The notes under the pieces were generated by a model. The model had not been told where the DNA came from. It did no database searches and worked only from the letters and a program-made list of their open reading frames with translations. From Oxalobacteraceae bacterium OTU3CINTB1 (GTDB taxonomy: Bacteria; Pseudomonadota; Gammaproteobacteria; Burkholderiales; Burkholderiaceae_D): a DNA stretch of 64,000 bases. Below, piece after piece: positions 8,633-16,539 of the stretch (its first letter is position 1; each line of letters opens with the position of its first letter). The stretch is taken from contig CP099652.1 of assembly GCA_024123955.1 (NCBI GenBank), forward strand, positions 5,456,001 to 5,520,000. The letters run 5' to 3'. The position numbers were made by a program, and so were the translations under genes.

Positions 8633-9338
8633 TAAATACGAGGAAGTAACTATGATTCTTCCTCGCATGTACCTGCTTTATCATCCTCGAAACCCCTGGC
8701 TTCCCTTTTCGAACAATAACGAAAAGATCTTCGCATACAAAACCATAAGAAGCATATTCGTTAATTAACTCTACGTGGGTGAGTCGCTGCTTATTAGCAC
8801 ACACCTCATCCTGACATTTAACTATGAAAACGCCATTATCCTTTAATACACGCCAAGCTTCCTTACCGGCTTGAAAATAAAGGTCTAATACGGCTTCATG
8901 GTATTTCTTACCGCCAGCGGCTTCTCCACCGTTGTTACGATAATAAGCCTCAAAATTTTGATGCCCTTGGTGGGCAGTTCCACCAGGAGTGTGCATGTAA
9001 GGTGGGTCAAGAACGACGCCGCCAAACGACGAATCTTCATATGGAAGTGCCCGGCAATCCGTGCCAGATGCAACGTCAGAAGGGACCAGTTCACAATGGT
9101 CGCGAGGAACATTCCGCCAAAACACACCTGTTCCGTAGGTAACGTCGGCCACGCGTGCACCTTGCGGCACATACAACTGTACGATGTGGGGGAACAGCTC
9201 ATCGTTGTTGCACATGTACGCTGAGAGGATGAGCTCATTTGTTGCGACGCCGCTCGCAACACGCTCAGTCTTTTTCGCCTTGGTGGGCGTCGCTTTGCCT
9301 GGGGTTATGACCGGCAGTCCGTAGGTTTCAGTTCTCAT
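8580..9338 (-). CDS. DNA methyltransferase (N6-adenine or N4-cytosine type)
   Basis: 252 residues. The AdoMet-binding motif I is [10 protein letters not shown] (64-73) and the catalytic motif IV is DPPY (111-114), inside [13 protein letters not shown]. The NPPY/DPPY type marks amino-methyltransferases of adenine N6 or cytosine N4 rather than C5 enzymes. Motif I before motif IV excludes the beta-class order. The strand pair [16 protein letters not shown] and the C-terminal [10 protein letters not shown] fit the methyltransferase fold. It is convergent with, and overlaps, the putative restriction gene, so the two form a compact type II system protecting the host and the island. The recognition sequence cannot be read from the gene. 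Confidence 0.85.
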   Translation of the reverse strand: MRTETYGLPVITPGKATPTKAKKTERVASGVATNELILSAYMCNNDELFPHIVQLYVPQGARVADVTYGTGVFWRNVPRDHCELVPSDVASGTDCRALPYEDSSFGGVVLDPPYMHTPGGTAHQGHQNFEAYYRNNGGEAAGGKKYHEAVLDLYFQAGKEAWRVLKDNGVFIVKCQDEVCANKQRLTHVELINEYASYGFVCEDLFVIVRKGKPGVSRMIKQVHARKNHSYFLVFIKPRPKRQIRKKTLQMA

Positions 9339-9542
9339 GAACGAAGTTTACCAAGCCTAGGGGAATTCCGGAAGGCCCTAGGTGCAAATAAATCCAATTT
9401 ATTACGGCAGATTGAGGCGCGTCAGAGTTGCCGCTGGCTGCATGCCTCTTGTTGCTTGATGTGGACGGGCTACATGAAGGAGCATGCCTACCTAAGTAGG
9501 CACCCTCTTGGCTCTTGTCGTAGACCGTTGGCGCCTACAGAG

Positions 9543-11501
9543 CTACTTGACCCCACAGAAGCGAACGTTAGTACTGTGATCATTCATTGCTGCCCAGACA
9601 TCTATTTCGCTACGAAGTACCGTCAAGTAATCAGCGTCAACCTTCAACTTAGCATCACTGAAGGGCTCATGCTCATCTCCGTCTATCAAACCCAGCATCA
9701 ACGCCCGTACCTGAGTAGCAATTGTATCGTCACCCTTGATGTACGAGTAAGCATTTAACGGTTTATCTTTAGACTCCTCATCGCCACCAAGGAAACGCTC
9801 GAAGTCCGGCATGCTAACTCGGTGACGTATCGTCAGCCCCGCCGCTCGTGCTTCCAGTACAGCGTTTCGGATTTTCAAATTTTCGGTCCACATGCCGTTT
9901 GCTGATCCGTCTTTTTTAAATGGCGGATCACAATCATGGATTAGCCCAAAACCTATCTTAAAATGTTTCATTACCTTGATGAGGGGTAGCAAAATTGCCT
10001 TCCCACGCGCACGAATGATTGTGACTCGATCCATGAGTTCATGATGTCGCTCAATGATGGATGCCATAAAGGCTGCGTGTTCCGTATCGCCCTCAACTAA
10101 AATCGGGTAAGAACCAAAAAACACTTCGGCAAAGCTAGGATCGATGTGTTGTAACGCTTGTAGGCGCTGCTTCTCAGTGCCGTCAAAGTGAATGTGATCT
10201 GACTGATATGTCTTAGGTGCAATGAGTGTATCGTCAGCGCCTCCGCGCTCTAGCCGTACGATCGTAGTGTGATCCTCAAAAGGATTTATGAAATATGGGG
10301 AGTGTGTAGTCATCAAGACTTGCCAATCCGGGCTCGCGCCAAGCTGGTATAGATGCCGTTGCGCTGCGCGTGCGGCCATCGGATGAAGAGCGTTCTCCGG
10401 CTCGTCAATGAGCAGAAGGTAACCTGGCAAGGCTGGGTCATCCGGACTGTCAGGGATAGGCCCACCTGCATTGTGAGCTGCCAATAACGCAATTGCCGCA
10501 TCCACCGCAGCTTGGTACTCCGCCATGTTTTCTATGGTCTCCTTTTTTGGTTTCTTCTTCCTCTCCTCAGCTACACGCTTTTCTAACTGCTTGCGAAATT
10601 CTTCACGTATCTCGCGCGCCCTACTCAGCTCATTGTGGACCTGCAACATTGCCCAAAACAGTGCCCGACGAGCCCCGGTCCCCTGCTGGGAAAGTGAGGT
10701 AGTCGCTTTACCATCTGTTATTTTCAAACCAGATCCGCGCTTGACGATATCATCTACCTTCGGCACAAACGGTGCGGCTCCAATATTTAAATGCACCCCC
10801 AAGGAAGGAAAAACACTCTGAAATCCTTTAGTAACCTGCTCTGCTATTTTGTTAAAGTCTTGCTCATGGTTTGCGCTGAGCGCCTCAATACTGCCGGTAA
10901 CGCTAGCAATTGCCTTGGATAAGGCAGACTCAGCGTTGAGCCTCGCTATTTCCAGGCTGGAAAGCAAAGGTGTCAGCGCTAGGGTTAGAAGCATCTCCTC
11001 CGTTTTAGCGGCATCGTCCAATGATCCTATTCGCAATGGACGAGGCAACCTAGCCGAAAATACATTGTCTAAACCAGCTGCATTTTTATCCGGATCCCAG
11101 TCTCCAACCCCATCTTGCCCGCCCTTTGGATTCCACGTCGTCCGTATTTTTTCAAAACTTGGTGCAGCCCATTGCCACCGGCTGCGGACAATTCTCAGTC
11201 CGTCTGCGTCAATTTTCCAATCGGCATTAATATTCCCGATGCCGTCCGGTATGTGAACGTCAAGAATGACCTCGCAAGGCTCATCCTCTTTTGCATGCTG
11301 GTAGCGATCACGGCTTGTATCAAGCGAGAGAGTGCCCTTAGCAAACTCGTATGCACGTAGGATCGTTGACTTCCCTGCATTATTTTTCCCCACAAGGCAT
11401 ACCACCTTGTCCAAAGCAATCTCTACTCCCTCAGCACCTATGCAACCGATGTTACGTACGGTCATACGAACTAATTTGGAGCGGTTGTTCTCTTCAGTCA
11501 T
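9543..11501 (-). CDS. OLD-family ATP-dependent endonuclease (AAA ATPase-TOPRIM)
   Basis: 652 residues from ATG 11501; an in-frame TTG at 11540 is possible but less likely. The N-terminal ABC/SMC-like ATPase has Walker A GKNNAGKS (38-45), a long insert with a charged helix, and Walker B LLLIDEPENALHP (~360), followed by LMTTHSPYFINP. The C-terminal TOPRIM nuclease has LVEGDTEHAAF (~467) and HDCDPPF (~522), the acidic metal ligands. OLD proteins are phage-defence nucleases. Class 2 members such as GajA pair with a UvrD-like helicase, and none is present here. This one therefore appears to act alone, or with an unrecognised neighbour. It ends about 200 bp from the methyltransferase start. Confidence 0.85.
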   Translation of the reverse strand: MTEENNRSKLVRMTVRNIGCIGAEGVEIALDKVVCLVGKNNAGKSTILRAYEFAKGTLSLDTSRDRYQHAKEDEPCEVILDVHIPDGIGNINADWKIDADGLRIVRSRWQWAAPSFEKIRTTWNPKGGQDGVGDWDPDKNAAGLDNVFSARLPRPLRIGSLDDAAKTEEMLLTLALTPLLSSLEIARLNAESALSKAIASVTGSIEALSANHEQDFNKIAEQVTKGFQSVFPSLGVHLNIGAAPFVPKVDDIVKRGSGLKITDGKATTSLSQQGTGARRALFWAMLQVHNELSRAREIREEFRKQLEKRVAEERKKKPKKETIENMAEYQAAVDAAIALLAAHNAGGPIPDSPDDPALPGYLLLIDEPENALHPMAARAAQRHLYQLGASPDWQVLMTTHSPYFINPFEDHTTIVRLERGGADDTLIAPKTYQSDHIHFDGTEKQRLQALQHIDPSFAEVFFGSYPILVEGDTEHAAFMASIIERHHELMDRVTIIRARGKAILLPLIKVMKHFKIGFGLIHDCDPPFKKDGSANGMWTENLKIRNAVLEARAAGLTIRHRVSMPDFERFLGGDEESKDKPLNAYSYIKGDDTIATQVRALMLGLIDGDEHEPFSDAKLKVDADYLTVLRSEIDVWAAMNDHSTNVRFCGVK

Positions 11502-11657
11502 GTGCATTCCAATATGAAAGCCGGATTGAAAAATTGACAATTTCCATGCTACATCACTTTGGTTTCGTTAGCAAAGCTATGTAACTTCCAGCGTTGAGCA
11601 CAACCTCCGTACCACTAGGGCAGGGTCAAGTGATCTATCGCCTCACCCCCTCCAAAA

Positions 11658-11723
11658 ACTATCAAAACGGCACTTAATTTTAGAGCCTATTGATAATTTC
11701 ACCACATCTAAAACCTATTGATA
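11658..11723. promoter_or_regulatory. Candidate resolvase binding sites (res-like)
   Basis: CCTATTGATA occurs twice in direct orientation (11686-11695 and 11714-11723). An inverted relative, ACTATCAAAA, lies at 11658-11667. All are just upstream of the serine recombinase gene, where resolvases usually have their recombination and autoregulatory sites. The second copy overlaps the leader before the ribosome-binding site. Confidence 0.4.
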
Positions 11724-11735
11724 GAAAGGAACTGT

Positions 11736-12302
11736 ATGACAACATACGGCTACGCCCGCACCTCGACCGTTGAGCAGGTCGCGGGCCTCGCAGACCAAAT
11801 CTCAAAGCTGAAGGGCGCGGGCTGCACAGATCAGTCGATTTACCAGGAGCAGGTCAGCAGCGTAAAGATGGAGCAGCGTGTTGAATTTACCAAGCTGCTA
11901 TCCGTGCTCAAGGCTGGCGATGTGCTTGTCTTCAGCAGCTTGTCCCGCGCCGCGCGCTCAATGGTCCACATGGTCGAGATAGAAGCAAGGGTAGCGCGTG
12001 CAGGCGCAACCATTCGCATCCTCGATCTGGCGATTGACACGGCCACGCCACAAGGGCGGCTTACGTTCAACTTGTTCGCCTCCATAGCTCAGTTTGAACG
12101 CGAGAACATGCTGGAACGACAGAAGGTGGGTATAGCTGCCGCAAAACAGCGAGGCGCATATGTCGGCCGCGCACCGACCGCTCAAGCGAAAAGCACAAAG
12201 GTGCTTGCGCTCAACTTGAAGGGGCTTACCAAGCAAGAAATTGCAAACGCTTGTTCCATTGGGATAGCTTCAGTCTATCGAATCTTAAAAGCATCTGCCT
12301 AG
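11736..12302 (+). CDS. Serine recombinase (resolvase/invertase family)
   Basis: 188 residues from ATG 11736, preceded by AAAGGA. The start MTTYGYARTSTVEQ carries the catalytic serine at S10. The catalytic domain continues with DVLVFSSLSRAARS and LTFNLFASIAQFEREN, both typical of resolvases. The long E helix follows. The C-terminal helix-turn-helix is LTKQEIANACSIGIASVYRIL. Length matches small resolvases of Tn3 or invertase type, not large phage serine integrases. It may resolve multimers of the island or be left from a transposon; no Tn3 transposase is nearby. Confidence 0.9.
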   Translation: MTTYGYARTSTVEQVAGLADQISKLKGAGCTDQSIYQEQVSSVKMEQRVEFTKLLSVLKAGDVLVFSSLSRAARSMVHMVEIEARVARAGATIRILDLAIDTATPQGRLTFNLFASIAQFERENMLERQKVGIAAAKQRGAYVGRAPTAQAKSTKVLALNLKGLTKQEIANACSIGIASVYRILKASA

Positions 12303-12311
12303 TTAGTGCCT

Positions 12312-12557
12312 TTAAAGCCCGGCAGCCTGAAACAGCTCAGATGGCTTGCAATGGATCGCATTTGCAATCCGCAGGATATTCAGGAACGACACATTACGCT
12401 CGCCGCGTTCCAGCTTGCCCATATGGGATCTATCGATCTCCGCCAGATCGGCCAACGCCTCTTGCGAGAGTCCTAACCCCAGCCGACGCGCACGCACTAC
12501 CGCGCCGAAACGCACTAGATCACTGTCTTTATCGAGTTTTACGGAGACTCTTGCCAT
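12312..12557 (-). CDS. XRE-family helix-turn-helix regulator
   Basis: 81 residues. The helix-turn-helix lies at about 22-75: VRARRLGLGLSQEALADLAE, then IDRSHMGKLERGERNVSFLN. GAGG precedes ATG 12557. Small proteins of this type include phage repressors and C proteins that control restriction-modification systems. Here it is convergent with the resolvase and about 3 kb from the methyltransferase, so a direct C-protein role is unlikely. It could control the divergent secreted-protein gene at 12683 or island functions in general. Confidence 0.85.
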   Translation of the reverse strand: MARVSVKLDKDSDLVRFGAVVRARRLGLGLSQEALADLAEIDRSHMGKLERGERNVSFLNILRIANAIHCKPSELFQAAGL

Positions 12558-12682
12558 ACCTCAATGGTGTAGCTATGATGACTTTGTGACCACGGCATTT
12601 ACGACCCATTTTAGGTATTTGCCAACTTACTCTCTCATTTGGAACCCTCGCCTTTCATCGACAATAATTTAAAGGAATTAAG

Positions 12683-13525
12683 ATGATGCTTTTGAAAAAA
12701 ATGAAATTTTCTGCTGTAGTATTCTTATTAACCGCTGTCGCCTCCCCCTTTAGCCAATCCGCAGCTCAGCCTTATACAACTGAAGAATTGATCGAGTTAA
12801 TACCTAAATATATCGCTAATGGTCACAGTTCGGGACTTGCGTTCGACAATGATAAATCAAAAGAATTTAATGAAAATTTAAGCGCTGACTGCGAAATATT
12901 TTACCCCTTAATCACAAGAAGTACAGGCCCCAGTTTGGGGTATCAAATATTTGATGGAGCCATCCGATATATTTCATCAAAAGACAGTGGAAAACAAGAA
13001 TACTCGGAAAGACTTAAATCTGACCTCTCTGAACTCAGGAAGAAATCATCTAAAATTTGCTCGGACGGGCTAGGGCCAGAATACTTTAATCGCCTACAAG
13101 CGCTTATCGATTCAATTATTAAAGCTGGTCCAACAATCAAAGTAGCAAGTCAAGGACAAATTCAATTAACCAAAGAAGGTCGAGAGAAATTACACGCTGC
13201 TGAGAGGCAGCGAAATGCCGACTACGCAAATAAGGACGCTAAGGATGCGACGTGTAAGGCGACGCCTCTATATCAAGTGTATTTATCTTCTTACATTATC
13301 GAAAGAAACAGACCCTTCTTCCGAAATGCTCAACAGGAAATAACGCGACAGCAAGACGGCGCCAAGATATCAGGATATATCGACAAGAATAGGATGTATG
13401 AGCTAGGGAATACGGTCTCAAGGATTAATAGAGAAAATGCAGATGCTTTTGCAATTTACAGGAAAAACGGCGGCACCCAGAGCCATGCTGATTTAGTAAA
13501 GATATTACCAAACCCTTGCCAGTAA
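12683..13525 (+). CDS. Secreted protein of unknown function (island cargo)
   Basis: 280 residues. A signal peptide is clear: MMLLKKMKFSAVVFLLTAVA, then SPFSQSAAQ, with a likely cleavage site near residue 28. The mature protein is hydrophilic and mostly helical, with five cysteines (NLSADCEIF, KICSDG, ATCKAT, NPCQ and another short context) but no catalytic motif that I recognise. GC content is about 40 percent, the lowest in the window with the next gene, which suggests a different origin from the rest of the island. GGA lies nine bases before the start. A strong terminator follows at once. The product is probably periplasmic. The cysteine count is by eye. Confidence 0.75.
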   Translation: MMLLKKMKFSAVVFLLTAVASPFSQSAAQPYTTEELIELIPKYIANGHSSGLAFDNDKSKEFNENLSADCEIFYPLITRSTGPSLGYQIFDGAIRYISSKDSGKQEYSERLKSDLSELRKKSSKICSDGLGPEYFNRLQALIDSIIKAGPTIKVASQGQIQLTKEGREKLHAAERQRNADYANKDAKDATCKATPLYQVYLSSYIIERNRPFFRNAQQEITRQQDGAKISGYIDKNRMYELGNTVSRINRENADAFAIYRKNGGTQSHADLVKILPNPCQ

Positions 13526-13553
13526 AAAACCTTCCGACGACGGAAGGTTTTAT
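13525..13553. terminator. Bidirectional rho-independent terminator
   Basis: AAAACCTTCCG, loop, CGGAAGGTTTT: A-tract, 8-bp stem and T-tract between two convergent genes, so it can end transcription from both sides. Confidence 0.85.
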
Positions 13554-13565
13554 CTATCATTATGT

Positions 13566-14639
13566 CTAAATTTTAGCCCTCGGACGGCCGCGACCGAGAC
13601 TGTTCATCTGAACAGTCTCGCCCTTGCCGTACATGCGGCTCCGCTTCGACGGTTTTTCCCTCAGGTATTGGTCCGTCTTAAAGAAATACTTCAATATTTT
13701 GTGGAGATTTCTTATTTTATCCGATTCCGAGTGAGATATCATACCTATACCAAGCAAGCCCAGCTTTTCGAAGCAATGTTTATTAAAATTACTTACATAA
13801 AACACGCCATTCCCTTGAGTTAGATTGAGCCAATATTCTCCCATCAACATCCCTCGGGAAATATCTTTTCTTGCCCTTGACCCATCTAAAAAAATTAATA
13901 AATGGTAGTGATAACCTTTTAATTCACCATACTCTAATTTCCAGATATAGCCCACCACATCATCGAAAATCTTATTCGACCTTTTGGCATTAAGGAATCG
14001 AGACAATAGTTTTTTTGCGTCTTCTATCGACACGCCTTCATCAATTGCATTTTCAGTATTTCTGAATCCTAAATCCAATCGAACAACTAAAAGTCTTGAA
14101 TACTTCTCAAACAATGACTGAACGTATTTTTCGGCACTACTATACGATTTTTTGAAATTGGCGTTCCATTTCTTTAGCTTTTGTTGAAATGGCTTAGACA
14201 GCGCAATAGCTTTCATCGTCTCTATTAAGCCACGAAATACCACAACATTTTGATTTGAATTTTTTTGATAAAACCTGTCAGGAATAAACTCATAAAAAAT
14301 ATTTGACCCATGACACGATTTCATGGCTTCAAAAAATAGCTCTACTTTCGGGCTATAAAAATAATTTGGCTTAAACTTATTTAAGAAATAATTGATTAAT
14401 GGATAGTAGTCAGAAATATTTGCGCTGCTGTGTTTACTGAGATCATGAGGAAACGCTACAGCATTGACAAAATCCTCGATTGCAGAAATAGTCAATTCAG
14501 GCTGTAGGTCGACATTAATCTTTAGATTACCTGAAGCTTCTTGAGTAACGAAATAGTCAACTTCATCTACTAGCTCGCAATCAATCTCTTCCATCGTTAA
14601 CGTATGGTCACTCAACAGTTTAATCTTTAATGTTTTCAT
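13566..14639 (-). CDS. YagK/YfjJ (inovirus Gp2-like) replication-type protein
   Basis: 357 residues. The C-terminal half contains RLLVVRLDLGF (~185), a spacer, then YIWKLEYGELKGYHYHLLIF (~235-250). The His-x-His pair (HYH) in a beta strand, after a conserved RLDL strand, is the pattern of the YagK/YfjJ domain (PF11726 type). That domain is related to inovirus Gp2 and to HUH-type replication initiators. Such proteins are common in phage satellites and prophage remnants, often near AlpA, as here. It may nick and start rolling-circle copying of the excised island. The N-terminal half has no domain I recognise. GC content is about 37 percent. Confidence 0.75.
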   Translation of the reverse strand: MKTLKIKLLSDHTLTMEEIDCELVDEVDYFVTQEASGNLKINVDLQPELTISAIEDFVNAVAFPHDLSKHSSANISDYYPLINYFLNKFKPNYFYSPKVELFFEAMKSCHGSNIFYEFIPDRFYQKNSNQNVVVFRGLIETMKAIALSKPFQQKLKKWNANFKKSYSSAEKYVQSLFEKYSRLLVVRLDLGFRNTENAIDEGVSIEDAKKLLSRFLNAKRSNKIFDDVVGYIWKLEYGELKGYHYHLLIFLDGSRARKDISRGMLMGEYWLNLTQGNGVFYVSNFNKHCFEKLGLLGIGMISHSESDKIRNLHKILKYFFKTDQYLREKPSKRSRMYGKGETVQMNSLGRGRPRAKI

Positions 14640-14709
14640 GGTAACTGAGAGGTATCCTATCCATATTTTTATATAGCATTAATACCAGAAATCAGGGTTT
14701 CAAAAGAAA

Positions 14710-14755
14710 AGCCGTCAAAGCCTGAATATTAAAGAATACCGGGGCGTAGACGGCT
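14710..14755. repeat. Inverted repeat upstream of the Gp2-like gene
   Basis: AGCCGTC at 14710-14716 and GACGGCT at 14749-14755 enclose an AT-rich 32-base segment. They lie in the 200-bp gap between the Gp2-like and AlpA genes. A regulatory hairpin is possible, but 7-bp arms could occur by chance. Confidence 0.3.
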
Positions 14756-14845
14756 ATGCACTAATTTAGGGATAGCGAAGTTATGCGCTGTAGTAGATTT
14801 TTTCAGACATATATCACCACTGTGAAGCGCACACGCTCCGAACCG

Positions 14846-15073
14846 TTAAACGCGATTCATCTGCATGCGGCTTAGCAGCCATGCTTCGATTTCCGACTCC
14901 ACCCAGCCAACGGAATTTGCGCCTAGTTTGATAGCGCGAGGAAAGGATGGATCGAAGCGTGGAGAGTTGGACGATAGACGGTCGTAGATTGCAGAGCGCG
15001 ATAGGCCCGTGCGTTCCTCCAACTGCTTGCGGCGTATGATTCGTAGAGGCGGTAAAGATGAAGTGGTGGTCAT
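14846..15073 (-). CDS. alpA: AlpA-family regulator
   Basis: 75 residues from ATG 15073; a longer frame starts at 15115. The sequence LRIIRRKQLEERTGLSRSAI, then YDRLSS, then FPRAIKLGANSVGWVESEIEAWL, is the complete AlpA/MerR-like helix-turn-helix. It includes the hallmark FP..I.LG...VGW and E.E.WL. AlpA proteins activate excision or integrase expression in P4-like elements. It lies between the Gp2-like gene and the unknown gene at 15152, all on the minus strand. The tandem repeats at 16142-16174 are possible binding sites for it or for its neighbour. Confidence 0.9.
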   Translation of the reverse strand: MTTTSSLPPLRIIRRKQLEERTGLSRSAIYDRLSSNSPRFDPSFPRAIKLGANSVGWVESEIEAWLLSRMQMNRV

Positions 15074-15151
15074 GACTAAGATCCAAAGTCCCGGCAGCCG
15101 GTATGCCTGAACCATAAGTCTTTGTGTCCACCAAATTCAGTACAGTAAAAA

Positions 15152-16099
15152 TTAGTCGCCGGCGAGTAATTTTCTGGGATTGTCTTGAAAAATCGTCCGC
15201 AAGTGCTTTTCGATCACGCTAGTTGTTAAAGGAGGAATGCGGTCATCCCAGCGTTTAGCAGCCTGCTGGTCAATCTCAGCCGCCCATTTCGTTGAGTCAC
15301 CGACAACTTCTTTTATCTGCTCACGAAACAGCCACAGGCCAAATTTCAGTACTTCCAACTGCTTTTTAGAATGCACCTCAGTGTTCCCGTGCGTGGGCTT
15401 GGCAGGGGAGGCAACATCTTTACCTAATCTTAATACGGCAGCTTTCGGCAACGGCCGTCCCTCGCTCATGCGTGATATTTCGCTAGCTGGAACAAAGAGC
15501 TGCTCAATGGTAGTCTTGGGGGGATCGTCACCCAGTTCGTCTATTGCCTCCCACACCCCGTTTATCGCCGCCTCTCGTAGCTGGGCCTGAAAGAAAGGGC
15601 TGAAAAGATCCGGAATGCCATCATCTACCGCACTGCCACGATGATCTTGCCCTCCATCCTCGCCTAGCTCTGCATCGCCGTCTGATCCGCCATCCTCAGT
15701 CAACGGCCCGCTCAACCTAGATTGAGCTGAAAATTCTTTTCGCGCTACATCTGGCGCATAAAACCGCGTGGGAATAGCGTAGCCAACAGCTTCTATCACG
15801 CTCAAGGTGGAGGGCGGCAGTATGACGCGATCCGCCGGACCGAACTCATAAACAGCTGGGGAGTCAAAGCCAATCAGTCCGAATCGATCCTGGTCTGTCG
15901 GCCACATGAAACGTCCTTTAGCAAGTATCGGAGCGACCAACGAAATCTTGCCTAGCGCACCGATATGCAGAAGGTCGTCAGGCGTACATCCAAGCATTTC
16001 CGCTGCCCTAGCAATTCTAAAGTACCGAACCTCGCTGAGAATTGGCAAATCAGCAACGGAGGGTGAGACGGATGCCGGCTGTTTCTGGTGATTTTCCAT
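15152..16099 (-). CDS. Island protein of unknown function
   Basis: 315 residues. Residues 25-55 (YFRIARAAEMLGCTPDDLLH) look like a helix-turn-helix of the kind in small island regulators. The centre (about 125-160) is acidic and low in complexity (GPLTEDGGSDGDAELGEDGG). The C-terminal third is helical (KQLEVLKFGLWLFREQIKEV). No family is recognised. It is the first gene of the run unknown - AlpA - Gp2-like. Its start lies 43 bp from tandem TGTACAAGTTA repeats and 140 bp from a perfect hairpin, so it may bind them as a regulator or replication factor. Confidence 0.65.
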   Translation of the reverse strand: MENHQKQPASVSPSVADLPILSEVRYFRIARAAEMLGCTPDDLLHIGALGKISLVAPILAKGRFMWPTDQDRFGLIGFDSPAVYEFGPADRVILPPSTLSVIEAVGYAIPTRFYAPDVARKEFSAQSRLSGPLTEDGGSDGDAELGEDGGQDHRGSAVDDGIPDLFSPFFQAQLREAAINGVWEAIDELGDDPPKTTIEQLFVPASEISRMSEGRPLPKAAVLRLGKDVASPAKPTHGNTEVHSKKQLEVLKFGLWLFREQIKEVVGDSTKWAAEIDQQAAKRWDDRIPPLTTSVIEKHLRTIFQDNPRKLLAGD

Positions 16100-16141
16100 T
16101 TACTTTACTCTCGTCACATGGCCCACAAGGATTGTCAATTC

Positions 16142-16174
16142 TGTACAAGTTAGCTTACCCAGTTGTACAAGTTA
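16142..16174. repeat. Tandem TGTACAAGTTA repeats (operator or iteron)
   Basis: Two identical 11-base copies at 16142-16152 and 16164-16174, 22 bp apart, which is two helical turns on the same face of the DNA. Each contains the palindrome TGTACA; the second is extended to TTGTACAA. They lie between the start of the gene at 16099 and the hairpin at 16238. Confidence 0.6.
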
Positions 16175-16237
16175 TTCCCCCACTCTACAGCACCGTAAGC
16201 GCTGGCGGTAGAGCTGGAAATGGGCTCATCCCGAGCG

Positions 16238-16278
16238 GTCATAGCAGCACAGCCCGTATTGGGCTGTGCTGCTATGAC
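16238..16278. repeat. Perfect 18-bp inverted repeat with 5-base loop
   Basis: Left arm 16238-16255 (GTCATAGCAGCACAGCCC), loop GTATT, right arm 16261-16278, with all 18 pairs Watson-Crick. A further 7-bp pair, GTAAGCG 16195-16201 and CGCTTAC 16284-16290, encloses it. No T-tract follows on either strand, and it lies between divergent genes. It is therefore not a normal terminator. It could be a replication origin structure or a regulator site. Confidence 0.85.
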
Positions 16279-16341
16279 GTTATCGCTTACAGCGTGACAG
16301 GCTCCACCCTCAACTTCAAAAATCCACTTTAAGGACTTACT

Positions 16342-16539
16342 ATGCAACAAAGCGTTTCCCCATTAGAGCACCTTACCGCATTCGCAATTGTGTTCGCGGC
16401 AGGCGTTTTGACAGCAGCTAGTTTTGCAGCATACATCGAGCAGGTACGGCGTCAGGCCGTTCGGGACCATTGCAAGCGGACAGTATCCGAACATAGTTCA
16501 TCCGATCTGATGCCACCAAGTAAGAGCATCACGGGATGA
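16342..16539 (+). CDS. Small single-pass membrane protein
   Basis: 65 residues. One hydrophobic helix (about 12-32: TAFAIVFAAGVLTAASFAAY) is followed by a basic stretch (EQVRRQAVRDHCKR) and a polar tail. AAGGA lies before ATG 16342. The stop overlaps the start of the next gene by four bases (ATGA), so the two are translationally coupled. Small membrane proteins like this occur near the ends of satellites and inovirus-like elements. No family is recognised. Confidence 0.6.
   Translation: MQQSVSPLEHLTAFAIVFAAGVLTAASFAAYIEQVRRQAVRDHCKRTVSEHSSSDLMPPSKSITG

Noticed and set aside
9485..9502. TGCCTAC-CTAA-GTAGGCA hairpin as terminator of the OLD or methyltransferase gene
   Set aside because: No T-tract, and it lies beyond the end of the OLD gene and upstream of the methyltransferase start; role unclear.
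9456..9758. Plus-strand open frame of 100 codons
   Set aside because: Mostly overlaps the 3' end of the OLD nuclease gene, with no domain or ribosome-binding site.
16238..16278. Rho-independent terminator
   Set aside because: No T-tract on either strand and the flanking genes diverge, so no transcript should end here.
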